Origin: JBMYTN01 sp049604415
GTDB lineage: Bacteria > Pseudomonadota > Alphaproteobacteria > Rhodospirillales > Rhodospirillaceae
Reading direction: 5' to 3'
Length of the DNA: 35,410 nt
NCBI GenBank assembly: GCA_049604415.1
Contig: JBMYTN010000043.1
Span: forward strand, 1-35,410
Made by a program: the position numbers and the translations under genes
Notes under the pieces: model-generated
Told to the model about the DNA's origin: nothing
Databases searched by the model: none
What the model saw: the letters and a program-made list of their open reading frames with translations, nothing else
Shown here: positions 14,609 through 23,219 of the stretch, piece by piece
Layout of the letters: each line of letters begins with the position of its first letter
How positions within the stretch are numbered: the first letter of the stretch is position 1

Positions 14609-16003
14609 TTGAGCGCAAACGCCAAATCCCTGTTCATCAAATCCTATGGCTGCCAGATGAATGTCTATGATGCGGGGCGCATGGTGGACGTGATGAGCCC
14701 CCATGGCTATGGGTTGATTGAAGCGCCGGAGACTGCGGATCTGGTGGTTCTGAACACCTGCCATATTCGGGAAAAGGCAGCGGAAAAGGTCTATTCCGAT
14801 CTCGGGCGCTTGCGGTTGCTGAAACAGGCCCGGGCGGAAAGCGGTGGGCGGATGATCATCGTCGTGGCCGGATGTGTCGCCCAGGCCGAGGGTGCGGAGC
14901 TGATGTCCCGGGCCCCGGTGGTCGATGTGGTGGTTGGCCCGCAAACCTATCACCGCTTGCCGGAGATGGTCGCCCAGGTCACCGAGAAGGGTGGCCGCTT
15001 GATTGACACCGATTTCCCGGTTGAAACCAAATTCGAAGCCTTGCCCCGGCCCGAAGGCGAAGGGCCAACCGCCTTCCTGTCGATCCAGGAGGGCTGCGAC
15101 AAATTCTGCACCTTCTGTGTGGTGCCCTATACCCGGGGCGCGGAATATTCCCGCCCGGTGGCCGATATTGTCGCCGAGGCCAAGGGGCTGGTCGCCCGGG
15201 GCGTGCGGGAAGTCACCTTGTTGGGCCAGAATGTGAATGCCTATCACGGCCTGACAGTGGGTGGGGCGGAAGCCGGTTTGGGAGATTTGCTCCAGGACCT
15301 GGCAGGCATCGAGGGGCTGGAGCGCCTGCGCTACACCACCTCCCACCCTCGGGATGTGGATGCAGCCCTGATTGCCGCCCATCGGGATATCCCCCAGGTG
15401 GTGCCCTTCCTGCATTTGCCGGTGCAATCGGGATCGGACCGGATCCTGGCGGCGATGAACCGGGGCCATGATGCGGCCTCATACCGGGCCATTTTGGCCG
15501 ACTTCCGGGCGGCCCGGCCGGAGATGATGTTCTCTTCGGACTTTATTGTCGGCTTCCCCGGCGAGACCGAGGAGGACTTCCAAGACACTCTGAGGCTTGC
15601 CGAAGAGGTTGGGTTTATTCAGGCTTATTCCTTCAAATACAGTCCGCGCCCCGGAACCCCGGCGGCGGGCCTGGAAGACCAAGTGGCCGAGGATGTCAAA
15701 GCCGACCGCTTGGCCCGGCTGCAAAAGGCCCTGACCGAGGCCCAAACCGCCTTCAACCGCAGCCTGGTCGGGGCGGAGATGACGGTGCTGTTCGACCGGC
15801 CCGGTCGCCATCCCGGCCAATTGGTTGGCCGCTCGCCCTTTATGCAGCCAGTTCATGTCACCGCGCCCCCCGAAGCCATTGGCAGTCTGCACCGGGTCCG
15901 CGTGGTTCAAGCCATGCCCAACAGCCTGGCGGCAGAGCTGATCCCGGATGGGGCTGGAGCCAAATCGTCGGCCAATGACGCTGCGCAGCAGTCGGCGGCA
16001 TGA
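14609..16003 (+). CDS. miaB: tRNA-2-methylthio-N6-dimethylallyladenosine synthase
   Basis: 464 aa. A radical-SAM methylthiotransferase acting on position 37 of tRNAs that read UNN codons. N-terminal cluster ligands are C15 (YGCQMN), C51 (NTCHIRE) and C89 (AGCVAQ); radical-SAM ligands are C163-x3-C167-x2-C170 (GCDKFCTFC). A TRAM domain closes the protein (about 375-440). TTG 14609 is chosen because GAAGGA lies 6 bases upstream (14597-14602); the in-frame GTG at 14561 would add 16 residues without a good ribosome site. Its stop overlaps the phoH start by 4 bases, so translation is probably coupled. It opens the miaB-phoH-ybeY-corC-lnt block, conserved in alphaproteobacteria. Confidence 0.96.
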   Translation: MSANAKSLFIKSYGCQMNVYDAGRMVDVMSPHGYGLIEAPETADLVVLNTCHIREKAAEKVYSDLGRLRLLKQARAESGGRMIIVVAGCVAQAEGAELMSRAPVVDVVVGPQTYHRLPEMVAQVTEKGGRLIDTDFPVETKFEALPRPEGEGPTAFLSIQEGCDKFCTFCVVPYTRGAEYSRPVADIVAEAKGLVARGVREVTLLGQNVNAYHGLTVGGAEAGLGDLLQDLAGIEGLERLRYTTSHPRDVDAALIAAHRDIPQVVPFLHLPVQSGSDRILAAMNRGHDAASYRAILADFRAARPEMMFSSDFIVGFPGETEEDFQDTLRLAEEVGFIQAYSFKYSPRPGTPAAGLEDQVAEDVKADRLARLQKALTEAQTAFNRSLVGAEMTVLFDRPGRHPGQLVGRSPFMQPVHVTAPPEAIGSLHRVRVVQAMPNSLAAELIPDGAGAKSSANDAAQQSAA

Positions 16004-17031
16004 CCCAAACCGCCATCACCACCGAACGCAGTTTCGCCAATAATCGGGCTTTGCAGGCGGTGTCCGGGCCGACCGGGGCCTATTTGCGCCGCATCGGCCA
16101 GCTTTTGGCGGTGGATATTGATCAGCGGGGCAATGCTGTGCTGGTCTCCGGCGACCGGGATCAGGTCGATCAGGCCATCAAGGCCCTGGAGAGCTTGTAT
16201 CGAACCGCAGAAACCGGGGCGATGCCAGAACCCGAAGAGGTCGACGCCGCCGTGCGCCTGGCGGGGCCGATGGTCCAGCCGCCCGCGTCGGACCAGCCCT
16301 CGGCCATGGGTTCGGAAACGGGCACAACCTCCGCTGCCAAAGCCCCGGTGCTGAAAACCCGCAAGCGGTCCATCACCGCCCGAACGCCGACCCAAGCAGA
16401 GTATCTGCAGGCCATGGAGCGCCATGAGCTGGTGTTTGGCTTGGGACCGGCGGGTACGGGCAAAACCTATTTGGCTGTGGCCAAGGCCGTGGCCATGCGC
16501 CTGGAAGGCCGTGTTGAGCGGATTGTGCTTTGTCGCCCGGCGGTGGAGGCCGGGGAGCGGATCGGCTATCTGCCTGGGGATATGCGGGAAAAGGTCGATC
16601 CCTATTTGCGTCCGATGCTCGATGCCTTGCGCGATATGATGCCCGCCGATCAGATCGAACGGCGCTTGGATGCGGAAGAGATCGAGATCGCCCCGATCGC
16701 CTTTATGCGCGGGCGGACCCTGACCGATGCCTTCATCATTTTGGACGAGGCGCAAAACACCACCCCGGGGCAGATGAAAATGCTGCTGACCCGCTTAGGC
16801 GCGCGCAGCCGCATGGTGATCACCGGCGATCCGTCCCAGGTCGATCTTAGCCCCGGCTCTGTTACCGGCCTGCAAGACGCGCTGGCGGTGTTGCGCGACC
16901 GGGTGCCCGGGGTTGGCGTGATCCGGTTCACTGGCCAGGATGTGGTCCGCCATGATTTGGTGGCCCGGATCGTGGAGGCCTATGACAGTCGGGATCGGGA
17001 CCGCCATAGCGGCAAGGATGCCAAGCGGTGA
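16000..17031 (+). CDS. ybeZ: PhoH-like ATPase (YbeZ type)
   Basis: 343 aa. An N-terminal KH-like segment (about 15-70) precedes a proline/serine-rich linker and a PhoH P-loop domain with Walker A GPAGTGKT (149-156) and Walker B FIILDEAQN (from about 245). YbeZ proteins are thought to act with the neighbouring endonuclease YbeY in ribosomal RNA handling. Both ends overlap neighbours by 4 bases (ATGA with miaB, GTGA with ybeY), which indicates one tightly coupled operon. Despite the family name, nothing ties it to phosphate control here. Confidence 0.93.
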   Translation: MTQTAITTERSFANNRALQAVSGPTGAYLRRIGQLLAVDIDQRGNAVLVSGDRDQVDQAIKALESLYRTAETGAMPEPEEVDAAVRLAGPMVQPPASDQPSAMGSETGTTSAAKAPVLKTRKRSITARTPTQAEYLQAMERHELVFGLGPAGTGKTYLAVAKAVAMRLEGRVERIVLCRPAVEAGERIGYLPGDMREKVDPYLRPMLDALRDMMPADQIERRLDAEEIEIAPIAFMRGRTLTDAFIILDEAQNTTPGQMKMLLTRLGARSRMVITGDPSQVDLSPGSVTGLQDALAVLRDRVPGVGVIRFTGQDVVRHDLVARIVEAYDSRDRDRHSGKDAKR

Positions 17032-17561
17032 AACCGGGCTTTGACATTGTGACCGAGGCCCCAGGCTGGGTGCAGGGGCTTGATCTGGCCTCCGAGGCCG
17101 ACCTGGACGCGTTGGTGGACAAGGTGGTTGATGCTTTGCCTGCGGCGGTCGCCCAAGGCCTGGACCCGCCGCTGGAGGACGGGGCTGGGTTTGCCCTGCT
17201 CTTGGCCGATGATGACCGCCTTGCGGCGTTGAATTCTGAATTTCGGGATAAGAGCGGGCCGACCAATGTGCTGTCCTTTCCCGGCGACAGCCCCGACCAC
17301 CTGGGCGATATTGCGATTGCCTTGCAAAGCTTGATGCGTGAAGCCGCAGAGCGCGATATTCTGCCCCAAGCCCATTTTGCCCATTTGCTGTTGCATGGCA
17401 TTTTGCATCTCTATGGGTATGATCACGAGACCGACGACGAAGCGGAGGACATGGAGTCAATGGAAACGGTGGTTTTGGCCGGTTTGGGCATTGCCGATCC
17501 GTATGCTGAGCCTGGAGCCGGGGAGATCCCCTCCAGGCCATCCACTGGCAAAGAGGCCTGA
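17028..17561 (+). CDS. ybeY: Endoribonuclease YbeY (rRNA maturation factor)
   Basis: 177 aa. A zinc-dependent single-strand endoribonuclease implicated in 16S rRNA 3'-end processing and ribosome quality control. The metal motif HGxxHLxGYDH is complete: H123, H127 and H133. SGPTNVLSFPGD, also diagnostic, is at about 76-87. The start is GTG 17028, overlapping the ybeZ stop; no alternative fits the family N-terminus. The next gene, corC, starts 3 bases after the stop. Confidence 0.95.
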   Translation: MKPGFDIVTEAPGWVQGLDLASEADLDALVDKVVDALPAAVAQGLDPPLEDGAGFALLLADDDRLAALNSEFRDKSGPTNVLSFPGDSPDHLGDIAIALQSLMREAAERDILPQAHFAHLLLHGILHLYGYDHETDDEAEDMESMETVVLAGLGIADPYAEPGAGEIPSRPSTGKEA

Positions 17562-17564
17562 GCG

Positions 17565-18569
17565 ATGCCTGAAGACGCCGACGGTCGATCTTCCACCCTG
17601 AGGGGGTCCGCAGAGGGATCGCCTCAGGACAGCCAGGAGCCTCCAGAAAGTTCTGGCGGTGCCGGTCTTTCCCTTCCGGGCCTGCTGAAAGGGTTTTTTG
17701 CCGGGCGCAATGGCGAGGACAATTCTCGCTCCCGGCTCGATGAAATCATTGTCGAGGAAGCCCAGAACGGTCACCAATTCACCGAGCAGGAACGCAATCT
17801 GCTGCTCAATATCCTTGGACTGCGCGAAACCGTGGTCGAGGATATCATGGTGCCCCGGGCGGATATCTTCGCCTCTGACGGCATGGTGTCCATCGAGGAC
17901 ATCACCCTGGCCATGGCCCAAAACGGCCATTCCCGCCTGCCGATCTATCGCGACAGCTTGGATACGGTCTTGGGCATGGTCCATATCAAGGATCTGGTCT
18001 CCGCCCCGGACAAAACCCGGCCCGTCGGCACGTTGCGGCGGGAGTGCTTGTTTGTTGCGCCCAGCGCCCGGGTGCTCGACCTGCTGTTGGAGATGCGGCA
18101 AAAGCGGATCCATATGGCTTTGGTGGTCGATGAATATGGCGGCGTCGATGGTTTGGTGACCATCGAGGATCTGGTTGAGCAGATCGTGGGCGAAATCGAA
18201 GACGAACATGATACGGACAGTGATCCGGAATTCGAACGCCGCGAGGACGGCACGGTTCTGGCCGATGCCCGGGTCCCGGTGGAGGAATTCGAGGAGGCCA
18301 TGGGCTTCCGCTTCGACGAGGAAGACCGGGAAGAAGTCGATACCCTGGGCGGTTTGGTGTTCCTGCTGGCCGGTCGCGTGCCCTCCCGTGGCGAAATCAT
18401 CCATGATCCTTCCGGTTTTGATTTCGAAGTGGTCGATGCCGATCCACGCCGGATCCGAACCCTGATTGTGCGTCCCGTCGCCGCAGACGGCGAAACCAGC
18501 GGGACCGGTCGCCAAAAAGCCGATAAAAAAGCCGACCGTAAGGCCGAGAAGGAAGAGCCTCGGTCGTGA
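17565..18569 (+). CDS. corC: CorC/YbeX-type CBS-domain protein
   Basis: 334 aa, cytosolic. Residues 1-55 are a low-complexity tail. VEDIMVPRADI opens a CBS pair (about 95-147 and 158-210; EYGGVDGLVTIEDLVEQIVGE is typical), followed by a CorC_HlyC domain (about 235-310) and a Lys/Glu-rich tail. There is no DUF21 membrane domain, so it is the short YbeX/CorC form. E. coli CorC has been linked to Mg/Co efflux, and YbeX to ribosome homeostasis, which fits this neighbourhood better. 'Hemolysin' labels for this family are historical. It overlaps lnt by 4 bases. Confidence 0.92.
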   Translation: MPEDADGRSSTLRGSAEGSPQDSQEPPESSGGAGLSLPGLLKGFFAGRNGEDNSRSRLDEIIVEEAQNGHQFTEQERNLLLNILGLRETVVEDIMVPRADIFASDGMVSIEDITLAMAQNGHSRLPIYRDSLDTVLGMVHIKDLVSAPDKTRPVGTLRRECLFVAPSARVLDLLLEMRQKRIHMALVVDEYGGVDGLVTIEDLVEQIVGEIEDEHDTDSDPEFERREDGTVLADARVPVEEFEEAMGFRFDEEDREEVDTLGGLVFLLAGRVPSRGEIIHDPSGFDFEVVDADPRRIRTLIVRPVAADGETSGTGRQKADKKADRKAEKEEPRS

Positions 18570-20266
18570 TCACCCCCTCTTTTGCCGGTCACTGTGCGGC
18601 GGTTGCAATGGGCCTCTCTGGGCGTCTTCAAGCGCTCAGCCGCCTGCGGGCCTGTGTCTTGGCTGTTGTGGCCGGGTCATTGATCGCACTGGCTCTGCCG
18701 CCTTTTGCTGGCGTGCCGGTGCTGTTGGTTGTTTTTCCCGTCCTGATCCTGCTCTTGGACCGGGCTCGGACTCTGTTTGAAGCGGGTCTATTCGGCTGGG
18801 CTTTTGGCTTTGGGTTCTTTTGTGCTGGTCTTTATTGGATTGGCGGGGCCTTTCTGGTGGAAGGCGGGTATTTGATTGCGGTGATGCCGGTGGCCATTGG
18901 CGGTTTGTCGGCATTTTTGGCTTTGTTTCCGGCGCTGGCCACCGCCTTGGCTCATTTGGTCTGGCGTCCTGGTGGGGCGGAGCGAATCTTGGTTCTGGCC
19001 GGGGCCTGGACCCTTCTGGAATGGCTCCGGGGATGGGTTTTGACCGGCTTTCCCTGGAATCCCATGGGGTTGGTTTTGGCCCCCTTTGACGCGCCGCTGC
19101 AGATCGCCGCACTGGTCGGGGTGTTCGGCTTAAGTCTGTTGGTGGTGGCGGTGGCCGGTTTGCCGGTGTTGCTGCTCGATGCGCTCGGTGATCGGGCGCA
19201 GCCCAGCAGCAAACCCCTCGCCCCCCCAGGGATCCTGCGTTTGGCGGTCGGTTTGCCGGTTTTGGCATTGCTGATCGGGGGAGCCATCTGGGGACAGATG
19301 CGGTTGGCCGACCATCCGGATCCCGCCCGCTATGCTCTGGCCCCGGGCTGGGCGGCGGATCCCCCAGCCGAACCGGCGACCATTTTGCGGTTGGTGCAGC
19401 CCTCGATCTCCCAGAAGGACAAATGGCGCCGCGACCAAGCCCTGATCAACATGGATCAGTATGTGGCCTTGAGCAAAATGCCTGGCTGGTTGCATGTGGA
19501 TGCGGTGATTTGGGGCGAGACCGCCATCCCTGCCCCGGTCAATGAAGTGGATTTCATGCGGCTGTCTGCGGCCCGGGCGGCCCCGCCCTCAGGACTGTTG
19601 ATCAGTGGCGGCCTGCGCTTGGCCCGGACCGAGGCCGGTCCGAAAGTCTGGAATGCGCTCTTTGTCCTCGACGGTCAGGGCCGGGTGCGCGACAGCTACA
19701 ACAAAACCCATCTGGTGCCCTTTGGCGAATATGTCCCCTTGCGCGGGGCTTTGCCGTTGGAGCATTTGCTGCCCGGCACCAATGATTTTAGTTTTGGCGA
19801 TGGGTTGCGCACCTTGATGGGCGGGACCGGTGTCGGCGGAGCGGCCCCTCGCCTGCCCGGGTTTTCACCCTTGATTTGCTATGAAGCGATCTTCCCTGGT
19901 GCGGTCACGGCAGCCGAAGGGGATCGACCGGACTGGCTGCTCAATATCACCAATGATGGCTGGTATGGGGATAGCACCGGGCCCTACCAGCATCTGGAGC
20001 TTGTTCGACTTCGTGCCATCGAAGAGGGTTTGCCCTTTATCCGAGTCGCCAACACAGGTATTTCCGGAGCCTATGACGGCCTCGGTCGGGGAATATCATC
20101 CCTGGGTTATGAAAAAAATAGTGCACTGGATCTGATTCTTCCGCCGCCTCTTAACCCTCCTCTTTATGTGTCTTGGGGCAACGCACCAACCGTTATTTTA
20201 GGTTTTTTGTTTATTTTCATAGGGTTTTTATTACGTCGAATGAGTGTTAAACAAGAATCGATCTAG
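18566..20266 (+). CDS. lnt: Apolipoprotein N-acyltransferase
   Basis: 566 aa, inner membrane. It N-acylates the lipid-modified cysteine of lipoproteins, the last step before Lol export. Six or more hydrophobic helices lie in the first 240 residues, a periplasmic nitrilase-like domain follows, and a final helix (about 543-560) ends the protein. The triad is complete: E318 (WGETAIP), K380 (YNKTHLVPFGEY), C438 (ICYEAIFPG). The start is GTG 18566, overlapping the corC stop. Oddity: the last 50 or so codons switch to AT-rich usage (TTA, ATA, AGT, CGA), and the low G+C continues past the stop to about 20340 (hand count about 36% over 20161-20340). The reading frame and closing helix are intact, so the protein should work. 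Confidence 0.95.
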   Translation: MITPSFAGHCAAVAMGLSGRLQALSRLRACVLAVVAGSLIALALPPFAGVPVLLVVFPVLILLLDRARTLFEAGLFGWAFGFGFFCAGLYWIGGAFLVEGGYLIAVMPVAIGGLSAFLALFPALATALAHLVWRPGGAERILVLAGAWTLLEWLRGWVLTGFPWNPMGLVLAPFDAPLQIAALVGVFGLSLLVVAVAGLPVLLLDALGDRAQPSSKPLAPPGILRLAVGLPVLALLIGGAIWGQMRLADHPDPARYALAPGWAADPPAEPATILRLVQPSISQKDKWRRDQALINMDQYVALSKMPGWLHVDAVIWGETAIPAPVNEVDFMRLSAARAAPPSGLLISGGLRLARTEAGPKVWNALFVLDGQGRVRDSYNKTHLVPFGEYVPLRGALPLEHLLPGTNDFSFGDGLRTLMGGTGVGGAAPRLPGFSPLICYEAIFPGAVTAAEGDRPDWLLNITNDGWYGDSTGPYQHLELVRLRAIEEGLPFIRVANTGISGAYDGLGRGISSLGYEKNSALDLILPPPLNPPLYVSWGNAPTVILGFLFIFIGFLLRRMSVKQESI

Positions 20267-20280
20267 ACAAATGAAGGCCC

Positions 20281-20304
20281 TATACTACACAGTCCTATAG
20301 TATA
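20281..20304. repeat. AT-rich inverted repeat downstream of lnt
   Basis: TATACTA (20281-20287) and TAGTATA (20298-20304), 10-base loop, followed by a run of A. The run of A on the plus strand makes it a poor terminator. It is the core of the low-G+C island between lnt and the XRE gene. Confidence 0.45.
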
Positions 20305-20366
20305 AAAAAAGTTGTGATTTTATGTGCACTAGACACCGGCGGTTAAACAACACAATATTAGAAAAC

Positions 20367-20398
20367 GACCCGTCCTGAAGGGTCTTCGAGACCATTTT
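20367..20398 (+). promoter_or_regulatory. Two mutually exclusive hairpins before the XRE gene
   Basis: Hairpin A pairs GACCC (20367-20371) with GGGTC (20380-20384). Hairpin B pairs GGTCT (20381-20385) with AGACC (20389-20393), with a TCG loop, and is followed by ATTTT. The stems share 20381-20384, so only one can form. B resembles a short terminator: this may end lnt transcripts or act as an attenuator for the regulator starting at 20440. Confidence 0.4.
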
Positions 20399-20439
20399 GG
20401 AACTCGACGTTCGGGGCATGAGGTTACGAGGAACGAGAA

Positions 20440-20937
20440 ATGAGTGCGAATTTCCAACAAACGGACCTGCACGGCCACCGCCGGTCATCGCGGGGGCGCA
20501 CTCCGTCAGGAAAACCCAACCCGGTTGATGTGCATGTTGGCAGCCGGGTGCGATTGCGGCGTACCCTTCTGGGGATGAGCCAGGAGAAACTGGGAGAGGC
20601 CATTGGTCTGACCTTCCAGCAGGTGCAGAAATATGAGCGCGGTGCCAATCGGATTGGTGCCAGCCGCTTGTGGGATCTGTCCCGGGTTTTGGATGTGCCC
20701 ATGTCCTATTTCTTCGAAGAAATGGACGATGATGTGGCCAGCCACAGCCCGCGTAAACTGGCTCTGTCCAATGAAGAACCGAACGATTTCGAAGCGGACC
20801 CGATGACCAAGCGGGAAACCCTCGAACTGGTTCGGGCCTATTACCGGATCGCCAACCCGCATGTGCGCAAGCGGGTGTTTGAACTGGCCAAGACTTTGGC
20901 CAGCAATGAAGGCGAGCTGGAAGACGCCGCCCAGTAA
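20440..20937 (+). CDS. XRE-family transcriptional regulator upstream of metK
   Basis: 165 aa. After a basic, disordered 30-residue start comes a Cro/cI-type HTH (about 32-92): VGSRVRLRRTLLGMSQEKL, then GLTFQQVQKYERGANRIG, ending in LDVPMSYFFE. The C-terminal half contains a helical segment (ETLELVRAYYRIANPHVRKR) common in alphaproteobacterial homologues, of which rhizobial PraR/PhrR-type regulators are the best-known relatives. ATG 20440 has GAGGA 7 bases upstream. Its own terminator at 20969 separates it from metK, so the adjacency is conserved placement rather than an operon. Target genes are unknown. Confidence 0.87.
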   Translation: MSANFQQTDLHGHRRSSRGRTPSGKPNPVDVHVGSRVRLRRTLLGMSQEKLGEAIGLTFQQVQKYERGANRIGASRLWDLSRVLDVPMSYFFEEMDDDVASHSPRKLALSNEEPNDFEADPMTKRETLELVRAYYRIANPHVRKRVFELAKTLASNEGELEDAAQ

Positions 20938-20968
20938 GCCAGTCAGTCTCCCTGAGCGGGATTGGAAA

Positions 20969-21000
20969 GGGATCGCTGTGTCCGGGCGATCCCTTTTTTT
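20969..21000 (+). terminator. Strong intrinsic terminator after the XRE gene
   Basis: GGGATCGC (20969-20976) pairs perfectly with GCGATCCC (20986-20993), 9-base loop, followed by seven T (20994-21000), 31 bases after the stop codon. Confidence 0.92.
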
Positions 21001-21230
21001 GTGTTTTATGGGCAGACGCTTTGCGCCTAAGTGTGGTGCTTCACCACGAAGCGCCCTTGCCTAAAAGCGCCAAATATGCCACATCCAGCCCCCAGCCGAA
21101 GACCCTGAGTCCGGCCCTGCAGGGCTCCCCTTTCTGGGATGGAACGCCCTGATCTCAACCTTGCTGCCCGTCGGTGTCGTCAGTCGGCCCAGCGGAGCCT
21201 ATCAGACAAGACCCATTAGGGAGGCTATTG
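21001..21230 (+). promoter_or_regulatory. Structured leader region of metK
   Basis: 230 bases without a gene. A two-part hairpin is formed by CGCTT (21017-21021)/AAGCG (21049-21053) enclosing GTGGTG-CTT-CACCAC (21033-21047). A palindrome, GCCCTGCAGGGC, lies at 21114-21125. A strong ribosome site, AGGGAGG, is at 21218-21224. Such length and pairing suggest an RNA-regulated leader. I could not match it to the SAM-II or SAM/SAH consensus from memory. No clear promoter box was found. Confidence 0.35.
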
Positions 21231-22400
21231 GTGGCCCAATCCGACTATTTGTTTACCAGTGAATCCGTCTCTGAAGGACATCCCGACAAGGTCTGCGACC
21301 GCATTTCCGACACCGTCGTGGACGCCTTCCTGGCCGCCGATCCCTATGCCCGCGTTGCGGTGGAAACCCTGGCCACGACCAATTTCGTCGTTTTGGCTGG
21401 CGAGGTGCGCGGTCCGGACAGCTTGACCCATGATGTGTTCAAGCAATTGGCCCGGGACGCCATTAAGGACATTGGCTACGAGCAACATGGCTTCCACTGG
21501 AAGGATGCGGAAATCATTTCCCACATCCACTCCCAGTCTTCCGACATTGCCATGGGCGTCGATGCGGCGGGCAATAAGGATGAAGGCGCTGGCGACCAAG
21601 GCATCATGTTTGGCTATGCCTGCACCGAAACCGAAAGCCTGATGCCGGCCCCGATCTATTTCTCCCACGAAATTCTGCGCAAAATGGCCGAGCTGCGCCA
21701 TGGCGGTGAAAGCTGGATGGGTCCGGACTCCAAGAGCCAGGTGACCCTGCGCTATGTGGATGGCAAGCCGGTGGGCGCGACCTCTGTGGTGGTCTCGACC
21801 CAGCATGCGGCCAATATCGAGCAGGCTGAAATTCGGCAAAAGGTCCGCCCGATCATTGAATCCATCCTTCCCGAAGGCTGGATGTGCCCGGATGAAGAGC
21901 TTTACGTCAACCCGACCGGCAATTTTGTCATTGGCGGTCCCGATGGCGATTGCGGCCTGACCGGTCGGAAGATCATTGTCGACACCTATGGTGGCGCGGC
22001 CCCCCATGGCGGCGGTGCCTTCTCCGGCAAGGATCCGACCAAGGTTGACCGCTCTGCCGCCTATGCGGCGCGCTATTTGGCCAAAAACGTGGTCGCAGCC
22101 GGTTTGGCGGAAAAATGCGTCATCCAGCTGGCCTATGCCATTGGCGTTTCCAAGCCGCTGTCGGTCTATGTCAACACCATGGGCACCGGCACCGTTGATG
22201 AGGTCAAGCTGTCCGAGGCGCTGCAAGACGCCATGGATCTGAGCCCGCGCGGCATTCGCGAACATCTGCAACTGAACCGTCCGATTTATGCCCGGACGGC
22301 GGCCTATGGCCATTTTGGCCGGACCCCGGATGCGGATGGTGGCTTCTCCTGGGAGAAGACCGATCTCGCCGATGGCCTTAAGACCCACCTTGGCGGCTGA
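21231..22400 (+). CDS. metK: S-adenosylmethionine synthetase
   Basis: 389 aa; condenses methionine and ATP to SAM, in the cytosol. Family motifs are intact: SEGHPDKVCDRISD (catalytic H17), GAGDQGIMFGYA, and the P-loop-like GGGAFSGKDPTKVDRS. The length is standard. The start is GTG 21231, 6 bases after AGGGAGG (21218-21224). The open frame extends upstream to 21174 but lacks homology and a ribosome site. It overlaps trmB, another SAM-related enzyme, so the pair is probably co-transcribed. Confidence 0.97.
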   Translation: MAQSDYLFTSESVSEGHPDKVCDRISDTVVDAFLAADPYARVAVETLATTNFVVLAGEVRGPDSLTHDVFKQLARDAIKDIGYEQHGFHWKDAEIISHIHSQSSDIAMGVDAAGNKDEGAGDQGIMFGYACTETESLMPAPIYFSHEILRKMAELRHGGESWMGPDSKSQVTLRYVDGKPVGATSVVVSTQHAANIEQAEIRQKVRPIIESILPEGWMCPDEELYVNPTGNFVIGGPDGDCGLTGRKIIVDTYGGAAPHGGGAFSGKDPTKVDRSAAYAARYLAKNVVAAGLAEKCVIQLAYAIGVSKPLSVYVNTMGTGTVDEVKLSEALQDAMDLSPRGIREHLQLNRPIYARTAAYGHFGRTPDADGGFSWEKTDLADGLKTHLGG

Positions 22401-23166
22401 GATCCCGTCCCTTCCCCCTGAATGGGAAGACCGCTTTCACGGGCGGCGCAAGGGCAAACCCCTTCGCGCCGCCCGTCAGGTTTTGTTTGACCAGCTTTTG
22501 CCGCAGATCCAGGTCCAGCTGCCGGACGATCCCCACGCGCTGATAGACCCGAAGGATCTGTTTGCGACGCCGGTGCGCGAAACCTGGATGGAAATCGGCT
22601 TTGGCGGCGGTGAGCATTTGGCCGCCCAATGGAAGGCCAATCCAGAGATCGGCTTTCTGGGCAGCGAAGTCTTTGAATATGGCATTGGCAAAATGCTGTC
22701 GGCCTTGGTGCCGGACGGCTGGGGCGGTCCGGGCCAGCCGGTGCCGGAGCATGCTCCGGAGCCGCCGGGCACATTGTTGCTCTATCCCGATGATGTCCGT
22801 CCGCTGCTGACCCGGCTGACGGCGCGCTGTCTCACTCGGCTGTTTTTGTTGTTCCCCGACCCTTGGCCGAAAACCCGCCATGCCAAACGCCGGATGATGT
22901 CCCAGGTCTTTTTGGACCAGGCCGCCCGCCTGTTGGTGGATGGTGGCGAGCTGCGGGTGGCGACCGACGATCCGGGCTATGCCCTGTGGTCGATGCAGCA
23001 TTTGCAGGCCCACCCCGCCTTCGCCTGGACCGCCCGGCAGCCAAGGGATTGGCGAGACCGCCCGGCGGATTGGGTGGAGACCCGCTATGAGGCCAAAGCG
23101 ATCCAAGCCGGGCGGGCGCCTTGCTATTTGATCTGGCAAAGGCGGGCGCGGGGTTCAGAAAACTGA
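22372..23166 (+). CDS. trmB: tRNA (guanine-N7-)-methyltransferase
   Basis: 264 aa. Methylates G46 in the variable loop of tRNAs with SAM. SAM-binding WMEIGFGGGEH is at about 72-82, and the signature LFLLFPDPWPKTRHAKRR is in the middle. Between GIGKMLSAL and the conserved YPDDVRPLL lies a Pro/Gly-rich stretch of about 20 residues that looks like an insertion relative to most TrmB. ATG 22372 overlaps the metK end by 29 bases; TTG 22390 is possible. The supply enzyme (metK) and a SAM consumer are thus coupled. Confidence 0.93.
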   Translation: MALRPTLAAEIPSLPPEWEDRFHGRRKGKPLRAARQVLFDQLLPQIQVQLPDDPHALIDPKDLFATPVRETWMEIGFGGGEHLAAQWKANPEIGFLGSEVFEYGIGKMLSALVPDGWGGPGQPVPEHAPEPPGTLLLYPDDVRPLLTRLTARCLTRLFLLFPDPWPKTRHAKRRMMSQVFLDQAARLLVDGGELRVATDDPGYALWSMQHLQAHPAFAWTARQPRDWRDRPADWVETRYEAKAIQAGRAPCYLIWQRRARGSEN

Positions 23167-23219
23167 CAAGAACGCGGGCCCAAAACCGGTCCACTGGAAT
23201 GACCCTGATCGCAGTGGGC

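Noticed and set aside
21001..21230. Known SAM riboswitch before metK
   Set aside because: The CGCTT/AAGCG stem and following CTAAAAG superficially recall SAM-II, but the loop is too long and the pseudoknot partners are not apparent; reported only as a leader of unknown class.
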